Assembly (NCBI GenBank): GCA_004335835.1
Contig: RWJK01001849.1
Coordinates: forward strand, 248,001-312,000
DNA length: 64,000 nucleotides
Origin: Scenedesmus sp. ARA3
Taxonomy: Eukaryota; Chlorophyta; Chlorophyceae; Sphaeropleales; Scenedesmaceae
Reading direction: 5' to 3'
Of the stretch, positions 38,945 to 53,243 are shown piece after piece (positions within the stretch are counted from its first letter, which is position 1; the number at the start of each line of letters is the position of its first letter). Below the pieces are notes generated by a model that saw nothing but the letters and a program-made list of their open reading frames with translations, made no database searches and was not told the origin of the DNA. A program made the translations under genes and the position numbers.

Positions 38945-41900
38945 TCACAGTGTAAACAGGTTGCCATTTGTTCCCCTGACTTCAGTCACAGGCCGATCAA
39001 TCGTGACTGTCGTGGAGTCAAGTCTGCCAGAGCGCACCCTCGTCTGTGCTGTATCTCGGGGCATGTTCAAATGTTTTTGCTACTGTAAATGTGTCTCGTA
39101 AATATGCTGCTGAAAACTGTGTAGGTGATGCAACTAGCTGTGCCGTATGTGCACTGGTGTCTGCCGCTTCAGCCGCCGAACCTAATGCAATCGCAACTCC
39201 TTACGGACACCCGGAAGGATGGTGGTGCTTTGACGACACGAGGCGGGGTTCGCACAACATATTGGGTCATGTGCGGGTTGTCAGGTCAGGGCTCAGGTCT
39301 GAAGCTTGGCCCATGGCCATGCAGGCAGATATGGATATCCTGGTCATGACGCCGCAGTGCACGTCGCGCTTGGACCTTATTGAGGCTAGTCTATGACAAT
39401 GCTCAATCTGGGCGATGACAGCGTTTGGCTACCAGCTGCTTCCAAGCGCAGCTCATAAGACCACACCGGAACATCAGAATCAACACGTCAGGATAGCCAG
39501 TGCAAGGCGGCCCTTCGGTGATACGCCAAACAGAGGCCTCAGGCAATTGCCCGCCCTGCAAGACTTGCCCATAAACCGAGCAACAAGCTAAACAGAGCAG
39601 CGCCAATGAATGCAAGCAAGTTGCTAATCAATTGACCGCAGGCACTGATCTGCTGTTGTACAAAGCCAAGGCTCTGTTGCATGCTGTGCAGAATGACAAT
39701 GAATGTCACTTAATCAGAATCGCAGCACTGCTGTGCCAGCCCTGCAAGCTGTGGTATCTTCCCCACCAGCACGGCCCAGCCAGAATATACTTGCACCACC
39801 TGCTGGAGATGCCAGCAAAGCCCAGGCGCGTTGACCCGTGGCATGCAATTGTATGACCAGCAAACAGTACCAGCTGTGCTGCAGGACACAACAGATGCCG
39901 GGAGTTTGACCACCAACCCAGGCATTGCAACCGCAAGGCAAAAAGGGACATCTCCCACAAGGAGGCCAGAACCTCCTGCAAGTGCTGCTCCATCAAACCA
40001 CCCACAGCCACTAAGATAGCCTTGCCGTACTCCACAAGAGTACAGTACATGAGTCCTGAGCTGCAAAAGCACAGACGTACGCACACACAAGCAAGTTTAG
40101 CGCGTGTTCTGTGAGCGAATCCTGCAAACCCCAGAAGAAGCTCGAACAGGCCAGGTCTCAGGTATACACAAGCGACACCTGGCGTGCTACTGACCATGGA
40201 AAAAACCGTAATCCAACAAGCGACAGGCAGAGAGCAGACTGCCTGTGCACTGAGGCAACTCCCAGACAGGTCACCACCTGCTGTACAGCCAAGCACGCAT
40301 TGCAACAGGACATGACAGTGCCAGTTGATGCGAGACCAAGACAGAAACAGGCGTGTGTATCAAAATTGGCCAGAGCACGGTGCACAAAAGGGTGCGGGCT
40401 GCACATCGAAACCCCAGTCGGCCTAGCTAGTTGATTCAAGTTGTTGTTGATGGTTGACTGGGGTGAAACAAACACAGTAGGCTGGGTTTGACTGACATGC
40501 AGCCCTGCGACACCGAGCTCTGCCTAGCAACAGCTAGTGGTGACAAAAGAAGCAGTTCATCGTACAAAGTGCAGCATAGCTTAGCGTGCAAGCACCATCA
40601 TGTAGCGTGCTGTCATCCCTCGGAAGATGACATGCATAGGCGCTGCACTGCATGGCTGCAAGAGTAATGCAGCCACACGATTGCCATCCCAACTCCCGAG
40701 AGCAGCAGACGTGCACTGCACACAGGAAGGGTTGTGCATATGCGACATGAGTGTGTACAACAGGCAGCAAAGTGTGCCTGTGTAGCAGATTTAGCATACC
40801 ACGGTGCATGCATGTGAGAAAAGCGACGTTAATGGTGTGCAACATCAAAAGCACAAGAGGGTAGTGCAGGTGCAAGACTATTCCACTCCCTCGGCAAAGA
40901 GGCAAAACTGATCGGCCCAAAAGCAGCGGCCTGCAAAGCGCTACCAAGCATGCATCGCATGCATGCATCATACGCGTCACGGGAGCTGCATCACATGTTT
41001 TAGTAGTACAAACACTCGCCCCCATTTGACCTATAAAAAGCACACAGCAGAACGTACATCCCACGCACCTAGCAACTCCTTCAGCACAACAGAGACCTAC
41101 TCAGCAAGACCAACCACGCAAGCAACCGCAACCTCAGATAGACCACCACCAGCTCTCTGCTGCTGTGTGCCCGTAGGCAACAGCTGCGCCCAACACCAAA
41201 ACCTTCAACCTCAGCATGGCACAATGCAACAGTACATGGAAACCCCAACTCCAACGGCAGCAAGCCGCATGTCTCACATCGCACGTTACAACCATTCCAC
41301 CACGTGCTGCAGCACAACTGTGTTGTGCAGCAACACGAAGCTGCTCCCCGCTTCAAACCCAGGCCTCCTCAACCCCTCCGCACCCACCCACATGTTAGTC
41401 CCTCAACCCCCACCAAAAACGGCTGCAAGCAGCACACCGCAGTACATCATTCACAGAGGTGCATGCTGCTTTCCAGCCTGTGCTAATGCCCGTAACAATC
41501 AATTCTCTGTGGCCAAATCTGTGTTAAGCTGCAAAGCGGGAGCAGCTCTGCCAACTTGCGTGCGATGCAACACGCAGCACAAACCATTTCACTCTAGGCT
41601 ATCCTATGCATCATGCCACCAGTTGCAACATCACTCGAAGCATTAAAGCAGCAGTTAGAGAGCACACTGCTTGACTAAAAGCAAAGCACAGCAACAGCCT
41701 TTTCAATGTAGCAGCAGGGTGTTTCCACGCGGGCATCCCGAAAAACTGACAAGGCTGCGCACTGCGCAAGTTGCACCAAGCCTGGTATGACACAGCAGGC
41801 AGTGCATACAAAGTGCTGCTGTATGTACACAGGGGTATCACTTCCCATGACAGACTACCAAGTACTGCGCCCCATCCTTGCAACTGGCACTCAAGCAGTG

Positions 41901-42458
41901 AGATCATCTGCAGCAGTGCTCTGATAACATGCACCAGGATGCAAAGGCACTACCTCAACTCAACTACGTGTTGCCCAGTCCACAATCTGTTTCCATCGTC
42001 TATTACAGACCGTTCTTATTAATCTCCATTGTCTGGTGCTAGCAGCGCCAGTCAACGCGCACCAGAACTTGCAAGCCTTCAGCAACACTATGCGTGTCAG
42101 CTTCATGTTCAATGCATTCACCACACATCTGTGCAGATGTGTTCGTGTCCGCCTTGCGTCGGTTGGCACGGCACCGCAAGCGTCTGCGGCCTTGCTCAGT
42201 ATGCGTAGTGGCAGGCAAACGAACCGTTGGGCGTTGCACGCCTGCAGCAACATAGCAGCAGCAGCAGCAGCAGCAGCAACAGAAGTTAGCCCAGGGCTCC
42301 ACAAGCTACTGTGCAGATGCTTCTGCTTGCAGGAACTGCAACTACATCCAAACCCAAGCAGCCCGGCACGCACTTGCACAACACCCAGAACACCATGCCT
42401 CTAAGCCCTCCCTGCCCGCATACACGCGTTTTCAACATAAACCGCAATGCAGCGCCAC
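38945..42458. other. intergenic, 3.5 kb, no gene supported
   Basis: A long plus-strand frame at 40963-41646 is open for 227 codons, preceded inside by a TATA-like CTATAAAAAG at 41031, but its composition (Cys, His, Thr, Pro rich) is not protein-like and no splice partners are seen. A short inverted repeat of about 10 bp (ACCCCAGTC / GACTGGGGT) lies at 40408-40465. Nothing else recognised. Confidence 0.4.
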
Positions 42459-43495
42459 TCACTTTGAGATGTCGATCGCCGGCAGCACGCTGTGAGGCAC
42501 GTCGGGCCGGTTGCTGCGGCTGCCCATCATCACATGGCTGCCCACCACGTGGCCCCCCAGCAGGTGCTCCTCAATGATGCGCTCAAGCACCAGAGGGGAT
42601 AGCCGCTCATACCACACACCCTCGGGGAACACCACAGCAATGGGGCCGTGGCAGGGCTGCGTAGAGGCGAGTGCCGGCAGCAGGTTCTGGGCCTGGCGGG
42701 AGGGGTGGCAGCAGCAACAGCAGGTGGCAGGGAGTGCGGAGTGTGAGCGCTGATAGGCGTACGGAGTTGGAGTAGCGCACATGCTAGAGGCAGCATGCAT
42801 GTGTGTGAGGCTGCTGCAACAAAAGCATGACAGAATGAGAGTCAACCTGTCACAACCTGGTCTGTACGTTCAACCTGTGATGTAAATTCAAGGTCAGCGC
42901 AGCGGTGGTGCCCCACCTGCACGCAGTCGATGCGGCTGCCCAGGATGGGCTCCTCATTGTCCTGCTCACTGCGCAGCTGGTTGATCTCCTGCAGGTGGCA
43001 CCAGCAGGCAGCAGCAGCAGCAGCAGCAGCACAATGAGCATGGTGGAGCTGAAAGGTGATGCTCTTTTCAACCTGAAGTAGCCCTAACAATGATGAGCTG
43101 TCGGGCTGGCAAGGTAGCAGTGCAGAGGTTGCTGTGCATACAGCACGCTCGTCGGCAAATTGTGACGCCTCAGGGGCTCACATCAGCAGCACGTTTCTGT
43201 GCCGATGCAATTCTCAAAATCTCACAATCCTCAGCGCCCGCACCTGCAGGCGCTTGCTGAGGTACTCCCAGCTGCGCTGCCCAGTCTGCGCGCCACACGA
43301 GCCGCAGCTGTTGCAGGTGGCCTTGCAACCCACACCAGCACACAGCATGATGTGCTTGGCCTGGTGAGCATCAAACGCCTTGCTCATGGCGCTGACGGTG
43401 CTGCTGCTGCTGCTGCGGCTGCTGTTGTTGCGGCGGCTGCGGATCATGTCCATTTGCGCTTGGTTGAGAGCCGGGTACACATTGCCTTGCCGCAT
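42459..43495 (-). CDS. thioredoxin-like [2Fe-2S] ferredoxin domain protein, 5' end uncertain
   Basis: Exons: about 43495-43244, 42988-42917 and 42656-42459, all phase 0. The domain reads HIMLCAGVGCKATCNSCGSCG, EINQLRSEQDNEEPIL, then across the last junction IDCVQ|PCHGPIAVVFPEGVWY, giving the typical second cysteine pair CxxxC followed by GP and PEGVWY. The acceptor CTACGCAG at 42657 was chosen because it creates this motif; an upstream CGCCAG acceptor would insert 16 residues between the two cysteines. From the ATG at 43495 the protein is 173 residues. The frame is open further upstream (PTGLGLPVQPPN before the Met) and a donor AGCG|GTGAGT exists at 43732, so a transit-peptide exon near 43.7-43.8 kb is likely but its phase is unresolved. 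By family knowledge these bind a [2Fe-2S] cluster; the partner is unknown. Confidence 0.75.
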
Positions 43496-44464
43496 GTTGG
43501 GTGGCTGTACTGGCAGGCCCAGGCCTGTTGGGTGCAGCAGCAGCAGCAGCAGAGGAGCAGCGCGCACAAAGTGTGAGCTGCAGCTGTGCTGAGCTGAGAA
43601 AGGTATTTGCGAGTGGCTGTGGCTGCAGCGCAGTGCCCGGAAGAAGATGTGGCTGGGGAGCAAGGAAATGCACGGCCCCACTGGCTGTGTTACTGCCAGT
43701 CCCACGCAGCAACCGGCGGACGAGTGCACTCACCGCTCTGGCCCAGCGCCTTGGATGTACAGCTGCGTGTTTGTCGGAAAGCCGCAAAGGCATCTGCACG
43801 GACGGCAGCAGGTAGCCGTGGTGATCAGCCTAGCGTGCCGGGCAAATTTTGGTCCGAGTTGACATTGCTTGGTGAGAAAGCCACAAAGCCGGTCAATTTC
43901 ACCATCAAACTACTTACTTTGTAATCTGGAAGATGCCACGATGACTGCTGGCGAGCAAATCAAGGCCTGCTTCAGACGGAGACGTGCACCTCGTCAGCAC
44001 AACCAGGCAGCGATGGATTTCGCTCCAAGACATAAAACATAAGGTTGATCGTACCTGGTTAATAGATATGAGCATGGACAGGCTCATGATGGCCGGTTTT
44101 GACTTCACTGCAAGTTTCGAACAATACACTCCAAGGCTGTCCTCTTCGGAGGCAAGTTGACGGCTGAAAACCTTATATTGACGTGGGAGAGCAGGGTTGC
44201 CGTCATGCAAAAAGCTGTTGAAGGGCGTGACACCAAGAACCACAGGACCCGAGACGACACGTGAAAGAAGAATAGCCAGATAGTGCTTTCGTGGCTTTCG
44301 TAAAGCATATATAGCTGCCTTTGGACACCTGGCAGCAGCCTATCACCGTTACGCTGGGAGTGTCGGTAGAGTGAGACGGTGTGAAGTCCAGCGTCATCAT
44401 TGGGCAGCTGCAAGTGCCGTTTGATGAGGCGTGTAGTCCGCTCCGCTCTCTGGTTGTCGACAAA
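43496..44464. other. divergent region between [2Fe-2S] and phosphatase genes
   Basis: Contains the probable first exon of the minus-strand gene (about 43733-43800) and the promoter of the plus-strand phosphatase gene. A TATATAG element at 44308-44314 lies 150 bp before the phosphatase ATG. Confidence 0.4.
44308..44314 (+). promoter_or_regulatory. TATA-like element for the phosphatase gene
   Basis: TATATAG about 150 bp upstream of the ATG at 44465; plausible but judged by motif and position only. Confidence 0.3.
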
Positions 44465-45235
44465 ATGAACTCCCTAACGCCCAGCGCGACTCGATCTGCC
44501 ACTTTGCGAGGCTCTCACATGTCCAAGCAGCTGTTGACAAGGCGCAACCTTGGCCTAGCAGGCGTTGGCCTTGCAGCCACAACAGCCATCCAACTAAGCT
44601 TCCAGCAACGCGTTAACGCACTACCTCAAGCCCCAAGGGCCGAGCAGATGGCTACCAGCGCCAGCATGGCCCCAGCCAGCCCGCTGCGTGCAGTGAACCT
44701 GCGAGACATAGGCGAGGTGGACCCCCGCCTCAGGAAGGGTGTGCTCTTCCGCTGCTCCCAAATCTACACACCTGAGGTCCTGCAGGAGCTCAAGGTCCGC
44801 ACAGTGGTCGATCTTCGAGGCAGGGCAGAGAAAAAGAAGGTCAAAACCCCCAAGCCTGGCGACAGTGCAGCAGCAGCAGCAGCGCCAGCCGGCCCTCCTC
44901 AGCTGCTGCCGCATGATCAAGCAGAGGCCCTTGCTCCCCCCGGCCCAGCTGCATCATCCACCCCTGCAGAGGAGGACATTGCAGTGACACGGCTGCGCCA
45001 CAATGCATCCGCTGCCTCTGTCTCATCAGTTGATTCAGAGGAAGAATCCTCAGGCAATGGAGGCAACGGCGGCACTGTGCGGCGTGCTGCTGGGGCAGAG
45101 GAGATGGCTGTGGGGCTCACTGAGGGCACTGATGCCATGGGCTTTGGAGGGCCTGACACGGAGCGCTTCAATGTGATCCCCACAAAGGAGTTTGGCCTGG
45201 CGATGCTGCGCATGCCCTGGTGGGTGCGAGTGGGT

Positions 45236-45285
<50 letters not shown>

Positions 45286-46837
45286 TGGGGCAGCTGGGCG
45301 GGTGCAGGGGGGTTTGAGAAGATTTTGTAAGATGCTGCATGCATTCTGCATGAACCTGTTTGGTCACAAGCAAGCGTCACCTTATATTTCATGTGCCATC
45401 CTTGGTGAGGAGATGCCTTGAGGGTTTCACGCACATGCACATGCGCACCTTAAAGTTGCTAACCCATGCTGCGCATGCCCTGGTGGGTGGGAGTGGGTGC
45501 AGCAGCAGCAGCAGCAGCTGGGGCAGCTGAGTGGGTGCATGGGGTCCGTAAAGAAGGGAAAGAATACTGCATGCATTTGGCATGACACTGTTGAGTTACA
45601 AGCTAGCAAATCCTCACCTTGCACCCGCCACCCAACAAACGGACAATGCATGAGTGCTTGATGCACGTGCGTGCCTTGGGTTTGCCAACCCAGGACGCAT
45701 CAGTCACTGACCGACCCCACATAATTTGTGACACATGCCTGCTGCTGCTGCTGCTGCCGCCTCCAGGCGCGTGTGGCGCTCCGCGCTGGGCAACCTGGCC
45801 ACGGGGCACGATGCGCGCAAGCCCTTCGTGGACGCCTTCGCTGATGAGCAGCTGCTGGGCTTCACCAAGGTGGGGGGTGGGCCAGCAGGGCTGCATGCAT
45901 GCATGAGTGCGTCCCAAGTTGCTTGGCAAGGCAGCGCATTGTTTGTGGTGAACACGCATCGCATGCAGTAGCATGCAGGCAGGCAGGCAGCCCGGCACAT
46001 GATGGATGTATGCGTTCAGCAGCATGACAGCAAGGTTCCCATGTGCCTCGCGATGGACGAGGTGTAGCGTGTTGACGCATTTGCTGACCAGCAGCTGCTG
46101 GGCTTCACCAAGGTGCGGGGTGTGGCGGCAGGCACCATGCATGCATGAGTAGTAGTAGCAGTAGTGGTAGTAGTGTATGTTTTCCTGCAGTGCATTGGCT
46201 ATTGGCCATGAAGATACTCCTTGCAGGCAGGCAGGCAGGCAAGCAGGCAGGCAGGCAGGCGGATGAGCAGGCAGGGAGGCGAGCACGTGATGGGTGCTGC
46301 AGCTCGACTTCAAACAAGTCACCTCTTGTGCCTTGCACCAGGTGCTGTGTAGCTGCTGGCTGTCTCACAGGCGGAAGAGCTGCTGCTCATTTTGGATTGT
46401 TGTTGAACACGCAAAGTAGCAGCTGAGTTGCGCTTGTGCTGTGCTCTGTTTGCTGCTCATCGCTGCCTGCTTGGCCTGCAGTACTACACCATCATCCTGG
46501 AGCATGCCAAGAAGAACATCGCAGGTGCGGCAGCGCTGCTTGCAGTGTCTGGTTCAAAAGTAGCGCGGCAGACGCTGCCTGTTCTTGCCTGCCCGTTGCT
46601 GTCTATCCCCGTACAGCAGTTGTCTTGCGGGTACTGTTGGCAGCGTGTCAGCTCGCCTGCTCCTGCAGTGCTTGCATCGGGGTTCAGGCGTTCCAGTAAA
46701 ATCATGCTGCAGCTATGCTTGCTCCGTATCGGCAGCTCCTCTGCAGTGCCTGCGTGCGCAGCTGCTACCCGCTGTTTTTCGAGCTTGCACTGGGCAACCT
46801 TGCTGCATCATCTGCTGCTAGTGTCCATGCTCACGTG

Positions 46838-46887
<50 letters not shown>

Positions 46888-47308
46888 AGCCATCATGCGC
46901 ATCTTTGCCAAGGAGCGGGCGCTGCCAGCGCTGGTGCACTGCGCGCACGGCAAGGACCGCACTGGCGTGGTCATCATGCTGCTGCTGCTGCTTTGCGATG
47001 TGCCTCATGAGGCCATCGTGCAGGACTACGTGCAGGTGGGCGGGCNNNNNNNNNNNGGGGCATGTTGCAGCTGCTGTTGCTGCTGGTGCTGATGCTGCTG
47101 CTGCTGGTGTGTGACGTGCCTCATGAGGCCATAGTGCAGGACTGCGTGCAGGTGCGTGGGTGCTGGGGACGTACTGCTGCTGCACCTGCTATGTCAAGAG
47201 TTTATTGCTGAACAATGCTGATGACATTGCTGGCAGTGTGGCTATACCATGCTGATTGTGTAGTATGCCGTTGCTGCTCATTACAAGATGCTGATGGCGT
47301 TCTCTTCT

Positions 47309-47339
<31 letters not shown>

Positions 47340-48060
47340 TCCGAGATCGAGCTGCGCCGCTACCGTGAGTCGCTGGGGCTGCCCGACCCCACGGGTGCCA
47401 CTGGCGCCATCATCCCCCTGAATGACGTCATCATCGCCAGCACACAGGAGACGCTGCGCGCAGTGCTGGTGAGTATTGGTCAAACTTTGACCCTCGAAGA
47501 TTGAAATTTAAAAATTTGAAATCAATCAGCCTTTAGTAAATCTCAGCTAAAACCATACTGGCGCTACAATTGCTACCCATGAAGCAGTTTGTCTTGCTGT
47601 GTGCGCATACTACACACATGGTCTCACACTCACTGCGTGCATTTGGATTTGACCAGAGCCAAAGGAGATGGCTGCAGTACAGAGAAAAAGCTGTGTTTGC
47701 ATCCATATTGATTTGCTGCAGGGGATGGGTACACCAGGCGGGCAGCAGCTGCTCCCGGCTGCTCTGGGCGCTCACTGCCGCTGCCCCGCCACCTGCACAT
47801 GCTGCCACATTTGCTGGTGCTGCTGCTGCTGCTGCTGCTGCCAGGCCTACATGGACTCCACCTACATCACCGTGGACAACTACCTGGCCAGCTGCGGCCT
47901 CAGCCAGCAGGAGATTGAGGCCATCCGCAACAACCTGCTGCAGCCAGGCGCCCCCAGGCAGGGCGCTGGGGGCGATGAGGCCCCGAGTGAGAAGGCGCAG
48001 GCGGCGGCAGCAGCAGCAGCGGCAGCAGTGGGGCGTGGCGCGCAGGGGGGCGAGCTGTGA
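44465..48060 (+). CDS. tyrosine-phosphatase-family protein (Y_phosphatase3-like), plastid-lumen-like leader, 463 residues
   Basis: Exons 44465-45219, 45767-45869, 46482-46524, 46890-47035, 47340-47468 and 47845-48060; phases 2,0,1,0,0 all agree. The domain starts VNLRDIGEVDPRLRKGVLFR and TVVDLRGRAEKK, and the P-loop is HCAHGKDRTG with the CX5R cysteine and arginine in exon 4, followed by YRESLGLP and DNYLASCGLSQQEIEAIRNN. By family knowledge it is a cysteine phosphatase acting on phospho-Tyr/Ser/Thr or lipid substrates. About 100 residues of linker (Ala, acidic, Ser) split the domain between DLRGRAEKK and DTERFNVIPTKEF. The N-terminus has a basic/Ser region, then TRRNLGLAGVGLAATTA and VNALPQA, resembling a twin-arginine lumen-targeting signal. 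Three introns and the 3' region carry echoes of adjacent exon edges. The assembly gap falls in the intron after exon 4. Confidence 0.87.
45465..45618 (+). repeat. echo of phosphatase exon 1 end
   Basis: Repeats, 263 bp downstream, the exon end ATGCTGCGCATGCCCTGG, the donor GTGGG, the adjoining CAG tract (6 units rather than about 17) and about 100 bp of intron ending in GTTACAAGCTAGC versus GGTCACAAGCAAGC. Confidence 0.85.
46071..46155 (+). repeat. echo of phosphatase exon 2 end
   Basis: Copies 45828-45915 at 243 bp distance: GACGCATTTGCTGACCAGCA and then CTGCTGGGCTTCACCAAGGTG including the donor, followed by the same CATGCATGCATGAGT intron sequence. Confidence 0.85.
47046..47056. other. assembly gap (11 N)
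   Basis: Eleven unknown bases directly between a real exon 4 end and its echo; the true distance may differ. Confidence 0.99.
47108..47160 (+). repeat. echo of phosphatase exon 4 end
   Basis: About 116 bp after the true exon end. TGCCTCATGAGGCCAT and GTGCAGGACT are shared, with the Tyr codon of the original changed to Cys, and a GTGCGTGG donor. The CTG tract before it is shared too. Confidence 0.85.
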
Positions 48061-48114
48061 GGGTCTGCTGTGGTGATGGTGGGTGGGGACAATTTGTTGT
48101 GTGATAGCAGTGTT

Positions 48115-48116
<2 letters not shown>

Positions 48117-48164
<48 letters not shown>

Positions 48165-48537
48165 GCAACAACCTGCTGCAGCCAGGCGCCCCCAGGCAGG
48201 GTGCTGGGGGGGATGAGGCCCCCAGTGAGAAGGCGCAGGCGGCAGCAGCAGCAGCAGCGGCAGCAGTGGGGCGCGGCGCGCAGGGGGGCGAGCTGTGAGG
48301 GGGGAGGGGCTGAGGAGCGGCTGTGGGTGATGGTGATGGCGGGGGTCGTTGTGGTGTATGATAGCAGTGGTGACAGCAGCAGCAGCACCTGGGCAACAAC
48401 CTGCTGCTGCCGGGGGGCCCCTGGGAGGGCGCACCGGGCGCAAATGAGGCCCCCAGTGAGAAGGCGCAGGCGGCGGCAGCGGCAGCAGCGGCAGCAGTGG
48501 GGCGCGGCGCGCAGGGGGGCGAGCTGTGAGGGCCTGC
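48117..48537 (+). repeat. two tandem echoes of the phosphatase last exon end
   Basis: The C-terminal coding end (from AGCAACAACCTGCTGCAGCC at about 47927 to GAGCTGTGA) recurs at about 48163-48298 and 48393-48529. Both copies keep the terminal GGCGAGCTGTGA. A CAG tract of about 15 units (48117-48163) introduces the first copy. They lie in the probable 3' UTR; a TGTAA polyadenylation-like signal at 48644 follows. Confidence 0.88.
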
Positions 48538-48643
48538 AGAGCTACTGTGGTGGCGGGTGAAGTTATGCAGTGCTTGACAACAGCAGCTGCAGGTGGTTTG
48601 GGAGTGGCTCCCTCCTCCGGGGTCGCCTCTTGCTAGAAAAACG

Positions 48644-48648
48644 TGTAA
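48644..48648 (+). terminator. possible polyadenylation signal TGTAA
   Basis: TGTAA is the usual polyadenylation signal in chlorophycean algae. It is the first clear one I see after the phosphatase stop, 584 bp downstream, which would place both last-exon echoes in the 3' UTR. Confidence 0.3.
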
Positions 48649-51019
<2,371 letters not shown>

Positions 51020-51486
51020 ATGCACAACAAACACGCCACAACAATCTCCCAGCTGCATGCCAGCTGCTGGCACTTGCCTCAACATCCCGCAACACAAAAC
51101 AGCAACCGACAAAGTCCGAGGTTCCACGACATCCCAACTAGAAGGCCATCTGGTGTAACTCCGTGTCCTGCTTGGCCAGCTCCAGCAGCATGGGGTCGTC
51201 AAAGAACTTGGCCACGCTCACGTCCTCGCTCATGCCAGCAGCGCAGCTGCACATATCCCATTGTCATCTGGCCACTATGCCTCAACCCACAGCCCGCTGC
51301 CAGCTGCTGGCACCTCAGTCAGCACAGCACAACGCAGCACCCTACAAAGCCCCAGCTTTCAAACCACCCTTTCAACCTCCAGCTAGAAGGCCATCTGCTG
51401 GAACTCCGTGTCCTGCTTGGCCAGCTCCAGCAGCATGGGGTCTTCAAAGAACTTGGCCACGCTCACGTCCTCGCTCATGCCAGCAG
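51020..51486 (-). repeat. two echoes of the EFTUD2 last exon end plus 3' UTR
   Basis: The coding end and stop (true 51645-51741) recur at 51139-51236 and 51384-51480. The copies read [20 protein letters not shown] and the rest of the tail, with stop TAG instead of TAA; the outer copy has two changes near the stop. Flanking 3' UTR (CAGCTGCTGGCACCTCAGTC) is repeated as well, with spacing of 245 and 261 bp. Confidence 0.9.
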
Positions 51487-51644
51487 AGCAGCTGCATGCA
51501 TCTCCTTTTTGTTTGGCCACCATGCCACAAGCCCGCTGCCAGCTGCTGACACCAAAACCCGCTGCCAGCTGCTGACACCTCAGTCAGCACAGCACAACGC
51601 AGCACGCTACAAAGCCGCAGCCCTCAAACCACCCTAAAAACCTC

Positions 51645-53195
51645 TTAGAAGGCCATCTGCTGGAACTCCGTGTCCTGCTTGGCCAGCTCCAGCAGCATGG
51701 GGTCGTCAAAGAACTTGGCCACACTCACGTCCTCGCTCATGCCCTTGCGCCGCCGCGTCTTCACGCAGAACTCACGAGCCAGCGCAGCAATTGGAGCAGG
51801 TTCGAGCGGCCGCAGCACCACGCCGCGGTCCAGGGGGTCGCCCGGTACCACCGCCCAGTGGTCAAACACGCACTGGCAGAACGCCTGGCCCTGCGGGGTG
51901 CAGAAACAAGGAGGGAAGGGAGGAGCAAGCGCAGCAGGAAGGGAAGGGGGTGTGGCACATCCGTGCGTCAGCGACTTGCTGTTAGCTGTCTTGCGTGGTG
52001 TGGCATGTGCAACAGAGGTAGAAAAGATAGTTGTCAGCTGTGCACTGGCAGAGGATGTAGCACCACGCCGCGGTCCAGGGGGTCACCCGGCACCACTGCC
52101 CAGTGGTCAAACATACACTGGCAGAAGGCCTGGCCCTGCGGGGTGCAAAGTAGTGACTGAATGACATTTGTAGGGGTGAGATCTACATTGTAGCTCATGA
52201 GTGTGTCAGTAAATGAGCTTGCAGGTATGAATCAGGGCGCGGAAGAGCAAGCAGAGCAAGGCGGGGAGAGGTATGGCACGCCAGTGTGTTGGGTCAGTAT
52301 GTTGATGACTGGGCGTCCAGCTGGGGTGCAGGGAACAGCTGGCGGCCACATGCATGGTGTGGCGTGTGCACTGTAAGTCAAAACAGGCTCCCCAGCCCAA
52401 CAGGGCGCTGAATGCATCCAAAAAGCACTGCAGGGCAACCACCACCCCCTTCCCACCCGATTTCGCACCTGTGTGTGGTACCGCAGGTCTGTTTCAAACC
52501 CGAAGCTCTCAATCACGGGCAGGTACGCCTTGACAGTAAAGATGGGCGTGCCCGGCCGCGGCAGGTCCTTCGTGACGTGGCCACGGCGCTTCGCGAGCAC
52601 GTTGTAGATGGCTGCGATGCAGTCTGCGGGTGTCTGGATCTCCACGTAGTACATGGGCTCCATGAGGCGGGGTGTGGCCATGAGGAAGGCGCTGTAGCAC
52701 ACGCGGCGTGCGGTGGGGATGACCTGCAGCAGAGTGGATGTGTGGCAGAGTAGAGCCAGCATTGGTGCGTGTGCATGCACCGTGTTGATGGCGGCACCCA
52801 CCTCGAAGAGAAGGACAGCATGCGGCCGGCATCTGTGTGTGTATGAGTGCGTCTGGACGGGCAAGACGGGAGACGCAGGTGCCGGGATTTGCCATCAGCC
52901 ATGCCACGCGCTGAAACAGTAACCAAGCCGTTCTCTGATTCAGAGCATAGAGCTTCTGTCTACCTACAACCGGCAAGCCATGCTGGGAATAGTAGGCAGC
53001 AGCCAATGGGTGTCAGGCTCAGCACGCTGCCGCCCTCTCCCTGCGCGCAGTGCAGACCATCCTCACCTGGCCGCCTCCCCTGTGCAGCGGTTCGTCTGCG
53101 ATGAGTGCGTCTGTCACCTTGAACTTCACGTTGCGGATGGGCTCGTCACACAGCGGGCCCTCGCGCGTGCCCCACTGGAAGCCCTGCTCAAGGAA

Positions 53196-53243
<48 letters not shown>

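Noticed and set aside
40963..41646. 227-codon plus-strand frame with a TATA-like element inside
   Set aside because: Composition is not protein-like, no motif or splice partner, and the TATA-like element lies within the frame instead of upstream.
46217..46262. GCAGGCAGGCAG array resembling a CRISPR-like or tandem element
   Set aside because: A simple GCAG tetranucleotide microsatellite within a phosphatase intron, without spacers.
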